Source: Candidatus Blastococcus massiliensis AP3 (GTDB lineage Bacteria; Actinomycetota; Actinomycetes; Mycobacteriales; Geodermatophilaceae). From it: a DNA stretch of 64,000 nt. The DNA is taken from the NCBI RefSeq assembly GCF_000582785.1, contig NZ_HG931173.1, positions 865,362 to 929,361 on the forward strand, read 5' to 3'. Positions 44,964-53,631 of this stretch are shown here, piece by piece; the first letter of the stretch is position 1, and every line of letters starts with the position of its first letter. A program made the position numbers and the translations under genes. Below the pieces are notes generated by a model. It was not told the origin of the DNA and searched no databases. It saw only the letters and a program-made list of their open reading frames with translations.

Positions 44964-45323
44964 GTGATCGCAGTGACCTGCCGCAACGGTGAGCACTTCA
45001 CGATCGACCCCTCGATGATCGAACGGATCGAGACGGCGCACGACACCGTCGTCCACACCGTCGACCGGCGCACCTACGTCGTCGCGATGGGGTTCGAGGA
45101 CCTCCTGCGCACCATCCGCGACCACCACGCCGCGCTGCTGGTGGTCAGGAAGCGCCTGGCCGGTGGGACCGCCGAGATCGCGGACCACGCCTCCACGGTG
45201 CGCGAGCAGACGCTCCGCGTGGAGCGCCGGGCGTACAGCCGGGACGGCGACCACCCGGGTTCCCCCGCGGACCGGCGTCCCGTACCGGGCGCCACGGACG
45301 ACGGCACGCCGCCGAACGCCTGA
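44964..45323 (+). CDS. FlbD-family protein
   Basis: A 119-residue protein whose first ~65 residues match FlbD: VIAVTCRNGEHFTIDPSMIE, IETAHDTVVHTVDRRTYVV. FlbD proteins are ~70 residues and lie in flagellar operons; this one has an extra ~50-residue polar tail and no flagellar neighbours in the window. GTG 44964 follows GGAAGGA. Role is unknown here. Confidence 0.75.
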   Translation: MIAVTCRNGEHFTIDPSMIERIETAHDTVVHTVDRRTYVVAMGFEDLLRTIRDHHAALLVVRKRLAGGTAEIADHASTVREQTLRVERRAYSRDGDHPGSPADRRPVPGATDDGTPPNA

Positions 45324-45345
45324 CGTCCTGCCGCTGCGAGCAGGC

Positions 45346-45906
45346 TCAGGACAGCGCCTCCGGCGCCCCGGACGAGGGACGGGCCCTCTCCCCGAGTGCG
45401 GCGATCAGGTCGTCCACCACCTCGTCGGGCGGAGCGGCGCCGGAGATCTCCGCCCCGGCCTCGTCCGGCCCGAGCGGTTCCAGCGTGGCGAGCTGGCTGT
45501 CGAGCAGGGACGCCGGCATGTAGTGGCCGGAGCGGTGCTCGATCCGGTCGCGGATCACGTCCGGATCGGCGGTGACGTGGGCGAACCAGACCGACGACCG
45601 GCCCTCGCGCAGCAGGTCGCGGTAGCTGCGCTTGAGCGCCGAGCAGGTGACGACGACCGAGCGGCCGGTGGCCTCGCGCTGGTCGATCCAGCGGCCGATC
45701 GTGCGCAGCCACGGCCAGCGGTCGTCGTCGTCGAGGGGGTGCCCCGCGGCCATCTTCTCCACGTTGGCGCGGGGGTGGAAATCGTCGCCCTCGGCGAACT
45801 CCCAGTTCAGCCGTTCGGCCAGCTGCACGGCGACGGTCGTCTTCCCCGAGCCGGACACCCCCATGACGACGACGGTGGTGGGTGGGAAGGAGCCGTCGAC
45901 CTGCAT
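45346..45906 (-). CDS. gntK: gluconokinase
   Basis: A 186-residue P-loop kinase phosphorylating gluconate to 6-phosphogluconate. Walker A GVSGSGKTTVA (about 16-26), substrate motif EGDDFHPRANVEKMAAGHPL, TCSALKRSYRDLLR and the C-terminal HYMPASLLDSQLATLEPL are all typical of GntK. Alone in the window among gluconate genes; it follows the hydrolase gene by 40 bases on the same strand. Confidence 0.94.
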   Translation of the reverse strand: MQVDGSFPPTTVVVMGVSGSGKTTVAVQLAERLNWEFAEGDDFHPRANVEKMAAGHPLDDDDRWPWLRTIGRWIDQREATGRSVVVTCSALKRSYRDLLREGRSSVWFAHVTADPDVIRDRIEHRSGHYMPASLLDSQLATLEPLGPDEAGAEISGAAPPDEVVDDLIAALGERARPSSGAPEALS

Positions 45907-45946
45907 GGACCGACCGTAGGACCGCGCACGGTGCGCGGCGACACGG

Positions 45947-46714
45947 TCAGCAGGCGGAGAGCGCGGCGAGGAGCTCGGGCCAGGCGGCGCTGCGCGGGTC
46001 GATGACGACGAAGTGCCCGCCCTCGACCTCCACCAGTGCTGCGGCGGGGTGCGCCGCCACGTAGGACCGGGCGAGGGCAGGCGGGACGATCTCGTCCGCC
46101 GTGCCGTGCACGATCGTCACCGGGGCCGCCGGCGCGGGTTGACGGACCGGGTCCAGGTCGGGCCGGGCCGCAGCGGGCCCGCCCAGGAAAGCGCGGACGG
46201 CGTCCCCGTCGAGCTCCAGCTCCTCAGCCAGCGCGAGGTCCGCGACGGGTGCCAGGGCGACCACCCCGGCCAGCGCCGGCGCCCGGGGGTCGGCGCCGGC
46301 CTGCAGCACGAGGTGCCCCCCGGCCGAGTGCCCCACCATGACGATGCGTCCGTCGGAGCGGCCGGCGCGCTCGGCGGCACCGGCCAGGAACCCGAGCGCC
46401 GCGACGACGTCGTCCACGGTGTCGTCGGGCCGACCGGGGACCCGGCGGTACTCGACCGCCGCCGTCGTCCATCCCGCCGCGGCCAGGGCGTCGGTCAGGG
46501 GCCGCACGTGCACGCGGTCGTAGGCCGGCCGCCAGAACCCGCCGTGGACGACGACCACGAGCGGCCGGTCCTGCGCGCCGGCCGCGCCGAAGCGGACGTC
46601 GACCACGTGCTCGGCAGAACCGCCGTACCGCAGCTCCAGGTCGGGGCCGGGTGCGGGGCGGGTGAGGACGGAGCGGTCCTCCGTCGGGGGCGTCGGCACG
46701 CCCCACTCCACCAC
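45947..46714 (-). CDS. alpha/beta hydrolase
   Basis: A 255-residue hydrolase of the esterase/lipase-acetylxylan type. The oxyanion motif is VVVVHGGFWRP, the nucleophile Ser lies in MVGHSAGGHLV, the acid Asp in HGTADEIVPP and the base His in EGGHFVVID, so the triad is complete. Substrate unknown; kynurenine formamidase-like enzymes share this outline. GTG 46714 is used; the next GTG three bases on is equally good. Starts 26 bases after mgsA ends. Confidence 0.85.
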   Translation of the reverse strand: MVEWGVPTPPTEDRSVLTRPAPGPDLELRYGGSAEHVVDVRFGAAGAQDRPLVVVVHGGFWRPAYDRVHVRPLTDALAAAGWTTAAVEYRRVPGRPDDTVDDVVAALGFLAGAAERAGRSDGRIVMVGHSAGGHLVLQAGADPRAPALAGVVALAPVADLALAEELELDGDAVRAFLGGPAAARPDLDPVRQPAPAAPVTIVHGTADEIVPPALARSYVAAHPAAALVEVEGGHFVVIDPRSAAWPELLAALSAC

Positions 46715-46740
46715 GCCGCGAGGGACGACGCCCGACCCCG

Positions 46741-47214
<474 letters not shown>

Positions 47215-47291
47215 GACGACAGCCTCGCCGACCCAGGTGGCCGCAGCGTTGCCACGGCATGTCGGGCGGACGAGACATCGTCCCGCGCGCC

Positions 47292-47957
47292 TCAGCCGGG
47301 AGCGTCCGACCGCAGCACGTCGAGAGCGGGCCCGTACATGCGCGCCTTGATCGTGCCGAGCGTGTCGCCGGCCTTGCCCGCGAGGCCGGTCGCGATCTCC
47401 AGCGCCGAGGAGCGGACGGCGTCCTCGGCCACCGCCTGGTCGACGATCCCGTCGGCGACGGCCTCGGCCCCGCCGTAGCGGCGCCCCGTCGTCATCGCGA
47501 CGTGGGCGGTCTGCGGCGCCAGCCGAGCCTGGATCAGGGCCGACATCCCGAAGGTGAACGGGATCTGGATGTCCACCTCCGGAAGGCACCAGAAGCCGCG
47601 GTCGGCGCGCATGACGCGGACGTCGTGGGCCAGGGTCAGCATCGCGCCGGCGGCGAAGGCGTGCCCCTGGATCGCGGCGACGGTGACCACCGGGAGGGCA
47701 AGCACCCGGGCGAAGAGCTGGTGGACGGTGGCCACGTACTCGGCGTGCTGGTCCCCGTGGGCGCCGAGCCAGTCCAGGTCCAGGCCGTTGGAGAAGAACT
47801 TCCCGGTGGCGGCGGTGACCAGGGCGCGGGGCCCCTCCGCCCGCTCGACCTCGTCGAGGGCGGCGTGCACCGAGGCCAGCCAGTCGGGGTGGAAGCGGTT
47901 CTCCGAGTCGCCGAGGTCGAGCACGAAGACGTCGCCGGAGCGGTCCAGCGTGGGCAT
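47292..47957 (-). CDS. enoyl-CoA hydratase/isomerase family protein
   Basis: A 221-residue crotonase-fold protein, shorter than hydratases and like the Delta3-Delta2 enoyl-CoA isomerase (ECI) group: FFSNGLDLDWL (oxyanion loop), IQGHAFAAGAMLTLAHDVR, and FWCLPEVDIQIPF, where the ECI catalytic Glu is the one in PEVD. ATG 47957 follows GGAGGA. Cytoplasmic. No fatty-acid neighbours other than the distant paralogue at 28.6 kb. Confidence 0.87.
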   Translation of the reverse strand: MPTLDRSGDVFVLDLGDSENRFHPDWLASVHAALDEVERAEGPRALVTAATGKFFSNGLDLDWLGAHGDQHAEYVATVHQLFARVLALPVVTVAAIQGHAFAAGAMLTLAHDVRVMRADRGFWCLPEVDIQIPFTFGMSALIQARLAPQTAHVAMTTGRRYGGAEAVADGIVDQAVAEDAVRSSALEIATGLAGKAGDTLGTIKARMYGPALDVLRSDAPG

Positions 47958-48063
47958 GGGGGGTCCTCCGCGAGTGGATGGGCAGGGAAACCGGCTCGCC
48001 GCGCATGGTGCCAGGAGGGGTGGGGTCGCTCCGTCGGGGAGCCCCCCGATCAGGCAGCAGCGG

Positions 48064-48672
48064 TCAGAACTGCCACTCCGAGTCCGGCTGCGGCCCCCCG
48101 GCCGCATAGACGAGCGCGCCCGCGGTGACCGGCACGTCCAGGACGATCCAGCCCGAGTACTCGATCCCCGGCGGGAAGCGCATGTTGGAGACCGTCACCT
48201 CCGGCTCCATGCACAGGTCCCCGTTGCTGTCCTCGACCTCGACCACCGCCCCGTCCGGGCCGAGGATGCTGAAGTCCTCCTCCGTGAAGGAGGTGAGCAC
48301 CCGGGGGTCGTGGTCGGGCGACGCTGCGACCTCCATGCGGATCGCCACGAAGTGGCCGTTGACCGGCGGGTCGTCCGTGCGGTCGCACTCCGGGTCGACG
48401 GTGATCTCCAGGACGGTGAACGCCAGGTCCGGCTGGGCGGCGGGATCGTCGGCCGGGTGGACGACGACCGCCTCGCCGAGCTGCCGGACGACGTTCCCCC
48501 GCTCGTTGACCGGTTCCGCCGGGGTGTCGGTGGCGGGCGGCTCCTGCCCCGCGGTGCTACCCGCGAGCGGGGTCGGCGTCGGCACCGCGGCATCCCGGTC
48601 GGACCCGCCGCCGCACCCGCTGACGGCCACGCCCAGGGCGAGTGCCATGGCGGGAAGAACCGATCGGCGCAT
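48064..48672 (-). CDS. DUF4352-like lipoprotein
   Basis: A 202-residue exported lipoprotein: signal peptide with lipobox AVSGC, a Thr/Pro-rich linker (25-60) and a beta-rich domain (65-200) of the DUF4352 type, with Cys pairs PECDRT and DLCMEP. It resembles the C-terminal domain of the protein at 21048. ATG 48672 chosen since the signal peptide starts there. It is the last chromosomal gene before the island. Confidence 0.8.
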   Translation of the reverse strand: MRRSVLPAMALALGVAVSGCGGGSDRDAAVPTPTPLAGSTAGQEPPATDTPAEPVNERGNVVRQLGEAVVVHPADDPAAQPDLAFTVLEITVDPECDRTDDPPVNGHFVAIRMEVAASPDHDPRVLTSFTEEDFSILGPDGAVVEVEDSNGDLCMEPEVTVSNMRFPPGIEYSGWIVLDVPVTAGALVYAAGGPQPDSEWQF

Positions 48673-48756
48673 GGTCACCGACGGTACTCGTAGATGGACG
48701 CAACGCGTGGTAGCCACCGGCCACGGCGGCGACCCGCGCGAGGGCCGGAAACGAGT

Positions 48757-48789
48757 CAGACTGCCCTCCCCGAGGGGGAGGACGGTCTG
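48757..48789 (-). terminator. original tRNA-Ala terminator, now left of the island
   Basis: Hairpin of 15 bp with one mismatch (48757-48771 with 48775-48789, loop GAG). It lies 6 bases past the displaced tRNA 3' part and reads in the tRNA direction, so it probably ended the tRNA transcript before the island inserted. Confidence 0.6.
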
Positions 48790-48794
48790 CTCGA

Positions 48795-48841
48795 CGGGGT
48801 GGAGCTGAGGGGACTCGAACCCCTGACCCCCACACTGCCAG
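48795..48841. repeat. attL: 47-bp core with displaced 3' part of tRNA-Ala
   Basis: Identical over 47 bases to 62503-62549. Bases 48800-48841 equal the 3' 42 bases of tRNA-Ala(GGC) on the minus strand (anticodon region to acceptor), without the 5' half. Confidence 0.93.
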
Positions 48842-49489
48842 GCCGACCTGACGGCGTTCGCCGACGTCTGCCAAAGTGCGAAAAGGCCCGGTGAGCAGGG
48901 GGTTCACCACGTCGCCGAACGACCGCGAACGAGGGCGGACCAAGATCGATCTGGGCCAACTGCAACCAGAACTGCAACCAGAATCGGCCGGAGCTACGCC
49001 CGCCTCCGCTCCCCCAGCCGCGCTTCGCCCGTCCCCCCGTCCAGCTGCCCGTGGGCGCGTACTTTTGCGTCCTGCGGCGATGCGCACGTGCGTCGATCCT
49101 GCGTCCAGCAACGGCGTACCCGCGATGCGAGGCCCTTGATCGGGTCTCGCCGAGGCAACTCACCCCCGGTGTCATTACCGGAGGCCCTGCCGTGAACTCC
49201 CACCGCGATGACCGGCGCGGCCCTGGCAGGGGCATGCCGGACGCGCAGCGGCCGGTCAGGTCACCGGACCCTCACCTTGCTCGGCTCTTCCAACCTGCAC
49301 CGGCGAAGACTCAGCGACGACCTGCCGCACCGAGCAGAGCCTGGTCTTCTGGCCAACACTGCGGCTCGCAACGGGACGAGCCCACATGCCGATGTGCGGC
49401 CGCAGCCATCGCTCGACGACACACCGCCACGTTAATTCAGCCAAGGCGGCCATAGGCGTCAAAGCCGTAGGCACTCGCCTATCGCGATT
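48842..49489. other. gene-poor left end of the island
   Basis: No convincing gene on either strand. It holds the left 25-bp arm repeat (48958-48982). Reading frames here are short or low-complexity. Confidence 0.6.
48958..48982 (+). repeat. putative integrase arm site, left
   Basis: AACTGCAACCAGAACTGCAACCAGA in two pieces of a tandem ACTGCAACCA motif; 24 of 25 bases match 62436-62460 in the same orientation near the other end. Confidence 0.65.
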
Positions 49490-50086
49490 TCACCAGTCGG
49501 GCGGGTCGGCATGAACGCCGGGCGCAAGCGACGTCAGCCAGGCAATGGCGTCGTCGCGCATGTCGTCGGGGAAGCGGCAGCGGTGCGATTGCGCGGCGTG
49601 GACGAGATCGAGTTCGCCGCCTCGAAGGCGCTGCGGAATGTTGGGCCCGCGGGTGCCCCAGTAGGTGTAGTGCTGAGATGCGAGCACCGCGTTCGTACCG
49701 GTGTCCTTGCCGATGTGCCCCTGATTCGGGCTGCCGTCAGAGAGGCTGTGCCGCGAGTCCTCTTGGACCCACTGGCCGGACGAATCGCGGTGGTAGATGT
49801 TGTCGCCGTAGACCCGTTTGACGCTGCCGTGCCGGTCGGGGCGCTTGCGGGCGAACCGCGGATCGTCCCAGTACGCGTCGAAGGTGAGAATCTCGTCGAC
49901 GCGCATCGCATAGACGAGCCGGCCCTCTGCCCCGTGGCCCTTCGAGCCGGTCCCGACGATCCAGTCCCCGACGGCGGCCTTGCGGCGGATGTCCTGCTTG
50001 CACGTCGCGAGAGTGCACCAGCCGTGGAACGGGTTGGGGGCAAAGCCGATGTCGTACCGGACGACATAGCTGTAGAGCCGCACCAT
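49490..50086 (-). CDS. Nmad2-domain protein (nucleotide-modification-associated)
   Basis: A 198-residue protein that matches my memory of the Nmad2 domain: VRLYSYVVRYDIGFAPNPF, WCTLATCKQDIRRKAAVGDW, IVGTGSKG, then YAMRVDEILTFDAYW. Nmad domains were defined by comparative genomics near enzymes of modified DNA bases; their biochemistry is not established. It starts 3 bases after the TIR-like gene ends, so the two are one unit. No membrane segment. Possible roles: recognising or processing modified nucleotides or phage DNA. Confidence 0.78.
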   Translation of the reverse strand: MVRLYSYVVRYDIGFAPNPFHGWCTLATCKQDIRRKAAVGDWIVGTGSKGHGAEGRLVYAMRVDEILTFDAYWDDPRFARKRPDRHGSVKRVYGDNIYHRDSSGQWVQEDSRHSLSDGSPNQGHIGKDTGTNAVLASQHYTYWGTRGPNIPQRLRGGELDLVHAAQSHRCRFPDDMRDDAIAWLTSLAPGVHADPPDW

Positions 50087-50089
50087 GTG

Positions 50090-50557
50090 TCAGCAGCCGA
50101 TCCGGTTGACGGCGCGCGGCGGGACGGGCGCGCCGTCCGGGCCGTGCCAGTTGTCCTCGCCGTCGAGCGCTGCGACGACCGCGTCGGCGTCCCATTCGAC
50201 GACGGCGTCAGCGTGCCGTTCGAGAGCCTCCGGAAGGTCGCAGCGGTCGGCGTCGGGCGCCCAGACCCCGATGATCCGCTTGTCGGGGAACTTCTGGGTG
50301 TACTCGATCTCCCAGTCGACCCACTCGTGGTCCTTGGTCTGCGGGGAGACGATGACGACGATCTTCCCGGCCCAGCGGATCCGATCGGCCAGGATCGACT
50401 TGATGTAGTCCTCCGACTTCGCCTGGTTCGGAGTGGCGGAGGTGACCGACGAGTCCCGGACGTCGCAGCTGTGCCGCTTAAGCAGGTCCTTCAGCCGGCC
50501 GACGAGGGCGTCGTCCTCGTGCCGGTGGCTGACGAACGCGTTGTGCTGATTGCCCAT
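50090..50557 (-). CDS. TIR-like domain protein (DUF1863/ThsB-like)
   Basis: A 155-residue protein with a TIR-like flavodoxin fold: NAFVSHRHEDDALVGRLKDL, IVVIVSPQTKDHEWVDWEIE. The Glu83 in VDWEIE takes the place of the catalytic Glu of NAD-cleaving TIR domains. ThsB of Thoeris, a TIR enzyme making a cyclic ADP-ribose signal, is of this type. ATG 50557 has GAGGAGG upstream. It is coupled to Nmad2 and divergent (82 bases) from the TIR-SLOG-MazG operon. Confidence 0.82.
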   Translation of the reverse strand: MGNQHNAFVSHRHEDDALVGRLKDLLKRHSCDVRDSSVTSATPNQAKSEDYIKSILADRIRWAGKIVVIVSPQTKDHEWVDWEIEYTQKFPDKRIIGVWAPDADRCDLPEALERHADAVVEWDADAVVAALDGEDNWHGPDGAPVPPRAVNRIGC

Positions 50558-50639
50558 CCCGTCCTCCTCGATCCATCCTGCATCAACGGTAGAGGCCAGG
50601 TCTGACGTTCACGTGGCCAGCGCGGCCTACAGTCGGCGC

Positions 50640-51863
50640 GTGCTCCTGCCGCCGATCCTCGAGGTGTTCGTCGTCTGGCACCCCGACGACGGGCTCGGGG
50701 AGTGGGTCGCCGGGACGCTCGCCGACCACTTCCACGCCGCGCCGTTTGCCGGGCTCGCCGGTGGCGCCGTCGAGGTGTACGTCCGCAGCGTCCCGTGGGA
50801 CGGCGCCGGCGGGCCGCCCCGGCCGATGCCGTTCATGGAGCCGCTGCCGTACGGCCTCCGGCCTCCCGAGTTCACCGCCGTCGTGCCCGTCGTTTCGACC
50901 CGGCTCGCGCGGGCCTACGACGACGACCCCGCGTGGCGAAGCTACGTCGACGCGATCGCGCAGGCCCACGGCCAGGACGGCGTCGGCGTCTACACGGTGG
51001 TGGACCGCGATCCGGACATGTCGGGCACCATGCTGATGCGGGCCCTGTCAGCCCCCCAGTCGCTGCCCCGAATCGACCGGGACGACCCGGCGGCGCTGTG
51101 CCGCGAGCTCGCCCAGGCCATCGCCCAGCGCGTCGCGACGCCCGACGGCGCTCCGGCTGAACGGATCACGGTCTTCGTGAGCCACACCAAGCACCGGTCG
51201 CTTGCGGAGGACGACGAGGACGGCCCGCGCCTGTACGAGGAGGTCCGGCAGGTCATCGCCCGGACGCGTCTGGCCGACTTCTTCGATGCCCGGGACCTGC
51301 AGACCGCCGACGACTGGGCGTCGGTCCTGGACGACAAGGCGTCGACGAGTGCGCTGCTCATCGTCAGGACCGACCGGTACGCCGGTCGGGAGTGGACTCA
51401 GCGCGAGGTCCTCCAGGCCAAGATCGGCGGCATGCCCGCTGTCACGCTGCACGCCATGCGGGAAGGCGAGGACCGCGGATCGTTCCTGATGGACCACCTT
51501 CCTGCCGTCGCGTGCCGCATCGACGACCCGGCCCCGGCGATCTCCGCGGCCCTGAACCGGCTCGTCGACGAGGCCCTGAAGCGGGCCCTGTGGCAGGCAC
51601 AGACCGTGTACTTGGCCGAGCACGGCTTCGACTGGCTCCCGGCCCACGCGCCCGAGCCCGTCACCGCCAGCCCGTGGCTACGAAAGCACCGCAACAACGA
51701 CGCCGACGACCGGCACGTCTGGATCATCCATCCGGACCCACCGCTCGGGCCGAAGGAACGCGACGTCCTCCTCGAGCTGTGCGGCCTCGCGGGGTTCGAC
51801 CACAATGTCGACATCGTGACGCCCAGAACCTTCGCGTCCCGCGGCGGAAGGCTTAAGCCGTGA
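50640..51863 (+). CDS. tandem TIR-domain protein
   Basis: A 407-residue protein. Residues ~5-160 look like a degenerate TIR fold (LEVFVVWHPDDGLGEWVAG, VVPVVSTRLARAYDDD) with no catalytic Glu seen; residues ~174-310 are a canonical-looking TIR domain (ERITVFVSHTKHRSL, ALLIVRTDRYAGREWTQREV) in which Glu256 is the likely NAD-cleaving residue. The last ~90 residues (WIIHPDPPLGPKERDVLLEL) are of unknown fold. GTG 50640 has no strong ribosome site; other starts up to 50550 are possible. Its stop overlaps the SLOG gene, which suggests it is the signal producer for it. Confidence 0.8.
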   Translation: MLLPPILEVFVVWHPDDGLGEWVAGTLADHFHAAPFAGLAGGAVEVYVRSVPWDGAGGPPRPMPFMEPLPYGLRPPEFTAVVPVVSTRLARAYDDDPAWRSYVDAIAQAHGQDGVGVYTVVDRDPDMSGTMLMRALSAPQSLPRIDRDDPAALCRELAQAIAQRVATPDGAPAERITVFVSHTKHRSLAEDDEDGPRLYEEVRQVIARTRLADFFDARDLQTADDWASVLDDKASTSALLIVRTDRYAGREWTQREVLQAKIGGMPAVTLHAMREGEDRGSFLMDHLPAVACRIDDPAPAISAALNRLVDEALKRALWQAQTVYLAEHGFDWLPAHAPEPVTASPWLRKHRNNDADDRHVWIIHPDPPLGPKERDVLLELCGLAGFDHNVDIVTPRTFASRGGRLKP

Positions 51864-52702
51864 CCGAACCCGTCCTCGTCCCGCGCGACGCCCTCGTCGG
51901 CGCGAACGTCGGGATCTCCGTCTCCGAGAGCGCCGACCTCGCCCGGCTGGGTCTGCGATCCTCGCACTGCCGCCTCGCCGTCGTCGAGCTCGCCCGGGCC
52001 GTCCTGCTCGCAGGCGGGACGATCGTCTACGGCGGCGACCTGCGCCCCGACGGCTTCACCACGCTGCTACTGGACGAGGTCCGGTCCTACGCCCACGGCC
52101 GTGGGGCCTTGCTCGTGTGCCTCTCCGCCGACGCTCACCACGGCCTCACTGACGAGGCCGTGGACGACGTCGACCGGCGCCTCGGCGCGGACGCCAGGCT
52201 CGTCCTCGTCAACGCCGACGGCCAGCCCGTGCGGCCCGGCGACCGCCCGGCCGGCCGCCCGCCGCCCGACCCGCCATCCGCCCTCACCGGACTGCGACGG
52301 CACATGACCGCGATCACCGCCGCGCGCGTAGTCGTCGGAGGTCGGCTCACCGGGTACAAGGGCAGGGGCCCCGGCGTCGTCGAAGAGGCCGCTCTCGCCG
52401 TCGACGCCGGCCTGCCCGTCTACGCCGCCGGAGGGTTCGGCGGCGCCGCTCTCTGCGTCGCCCGCGCGCTCGGGGCCGACCCGGACAGGTGGGCGCCGCC
52501 AGGCCTGCCCGTTGGCGCCGACGACGATGGCGCCCGGCAGGCCCTCGACGCGCTGGCAGAGACGATCGCGTCCCGAGGCGCCGCTCGCGACGGCCTCGAC
52601 GAAGACCAGCGCAGGGCACTCGCGGCGACGCACCGTCCCGGCGAGATCGCGTCGCTCGCTGTCCTCGGCCTGTCCCGCGCCCGGCTCGGCGGCCCGGCAT
52701 GA
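51860..52702 (+). CDS. SLOG-domain protein (SLOG cluster-2-like)
   Basis: A 280-residue Rossmann-like protein of the SLOG superfamily, which binds nucleotide-derived ligands. Glycine motifs typical of SLOG: TIVYGGDLRPDGFT (about 54-67), RVVVGGRLTGYKGRGPGV (about 155-172), VYAAGGFGGAAL. In Thoeris the SLOG part of ThsA senses the TIR product, but here no SIR2 or transmembrane effector is attached. GTG 51860 has GGAAGG upstream. 4-bp overlaps with both neighbours show strict coupling in TIR-SLOG-MazG order. Confidence 0.82.
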   Translation: MTEPVLVPRDALVGANVGISVSESADLARLGLRSSHCRLAVVELARAVLLAGGTIVYGGDLRPDGFTTLLLDEVRSYAHGRGALLVCLSADAHHGLTDEAVDDVDRRLGADARLVLVNADGQPVRPGDRPAGRPPPDPPSALTGLRRHMTAITAARVVVGGRLTGYKGRGPGVVEEAALAVDAGLPVYAAGGFGGAALCVARALGADPDRWAPPGLPVGADDDGARQALDALAETIASRGAARDGLDEDQRRALAATHRPGEIASLAVLGLSRARLGGPA

Positions 52703-53631
52703 TCGGCGACACCGCGCCCCGGGACGGTGCCGGCCTCACCCTCGACGACTATCAGGCTAGGGCCGTCCACACCGACGTCCTGCCCGGCGCGGACGAGGAC
52801 ACCTACGTCCTGCCGCTGCTCGGCCTCGTCGGCGAAATCGGAGGGATTGCCTCTGAGCTCAAGAAGCGCCGACGCGACGAGCAGGGCTACCGCGGTTTCG
52901 AGGACCAGCTGCGGGAGGAGCTCGGCGACGCGCTCTGGTACCTCGCAGTACTCGCCGACCGCGCCGGCCTGTCGCTGTCCCGGCTCGCCGCCGAGAACCT
53001 CGCTAAGGCCGAGCACGCGTTCGGGCGCGCCGACCCGGTCCTGCACCCCGGCTACGACGCCGACCGGCCCCAGGAGGAACGGCTCCCGCGGCGGCTCGCG
53101 GTCCGGTTCGCCGAGACGACCGCCCGGCGGCACGGCGAGAACGTGCCGACCGTCATCGTGCACGTCCTCGACGACCACGGAGAAGCCCTCGGCGACCCGA
53201 TCGACGACAACAGCGCCCACGAGGACGACTACCGCTTCCACGACGTGTTTCACCTCGCCCACATGGCGGTCCTGGGCTGGTCGCCCGTACTGCGGGCGAC
53301 GCTCCGGCCCAAGCGCAAGCGCCGCGGCACCCGCCACGACCGGACGGAGGACGGCGCCCGCGCCATCGCCGTGGAAGAGGGCCTTACCGCCGTCGTCTTC
53401 GCCCAGGCCCGGCACCACTCGCACTTCAGGACAGCCGACCGAGTCCCCGGCGACGTGCTCAAGCTGTGCCGCAGCCTCACCGCCTCGCTCGAGGTCTCCG
53501 ACCGTTCCGCCGGCGACTGGCAGCGGGCCCTGCTCGAGGGCTACCGCGTGTTCGCGCTGCTCCGCGAGCACCGCGGCGGCGTCGTCGTGGCGGACCAGGA
53601 CACGGGCACGCTGGACTACCGCAACGACTAG
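52699..53631 (+). CDS. MazG-like NTP pyrophosphohydrolase with C-terminal extension
   Basis: A 310-residue protein. The N-terminal all-alpha MazG domain (about 15-110) shows LTLDDYQARAVHT, GLVGEIGGIASELKKR and FEDQLREELGDALWYLAVL, which contain the E-x-x-E/E-x-x-D metal residues. The C-terminal ~190 residues (VIVHVLDDHGEALGDPIDDN, FHDVFHLAHMAVLGWSPVL) form a second domain with conserved-looking His/Asp, similar to MazG-C of defence-linked MazG proteins. Probable NTP or modified-NTP hydrolysis, which could be the effector of the TIR-SLOG pair. Converges on the next gene with a 4-bp overlap. Confidence 0.83.
   Translation: MIGDTAPRDGAGLTLDDYQARAVHTDVLPGADEDTYVLPLLGLVGEIGGIASELKKRRRDEQGYRGFEDQLREELGDALWYLAVLADRAGLSLSRLAAENLAKAEHAFGRADPVLHPGYDADRPQEERLPRRLAVRFAETTARRHGENVPTVIVHVLDDHGEALGDPIDDNSAHEDDYRFHDVFHLAHMAVLGWSPVLRATLRPKRKRRGTRHDRTEDGARAIAVEEGLTAVVFAQARHHSHFRTADRVPGDVLKLCRSLTASLEVSDRSAGDWQRALLEGYRVFALLREHRGGVVVADQDTGTLDYRND

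Noticed and set aside
48756..49235. 159-residue minus-strand frame over attL
   Set aside because: Includes the tRNA remnant and hairpin in translation, Arg/Ser-rich, no start signal.
50640..52702. Classical Thoeris (ThsA-ThsB) call for the TIR-SLOG genes
   Set aside because: ThsA needs SIR2, macro or membrane domain fused to SLOG; the SLOG protein here has none.
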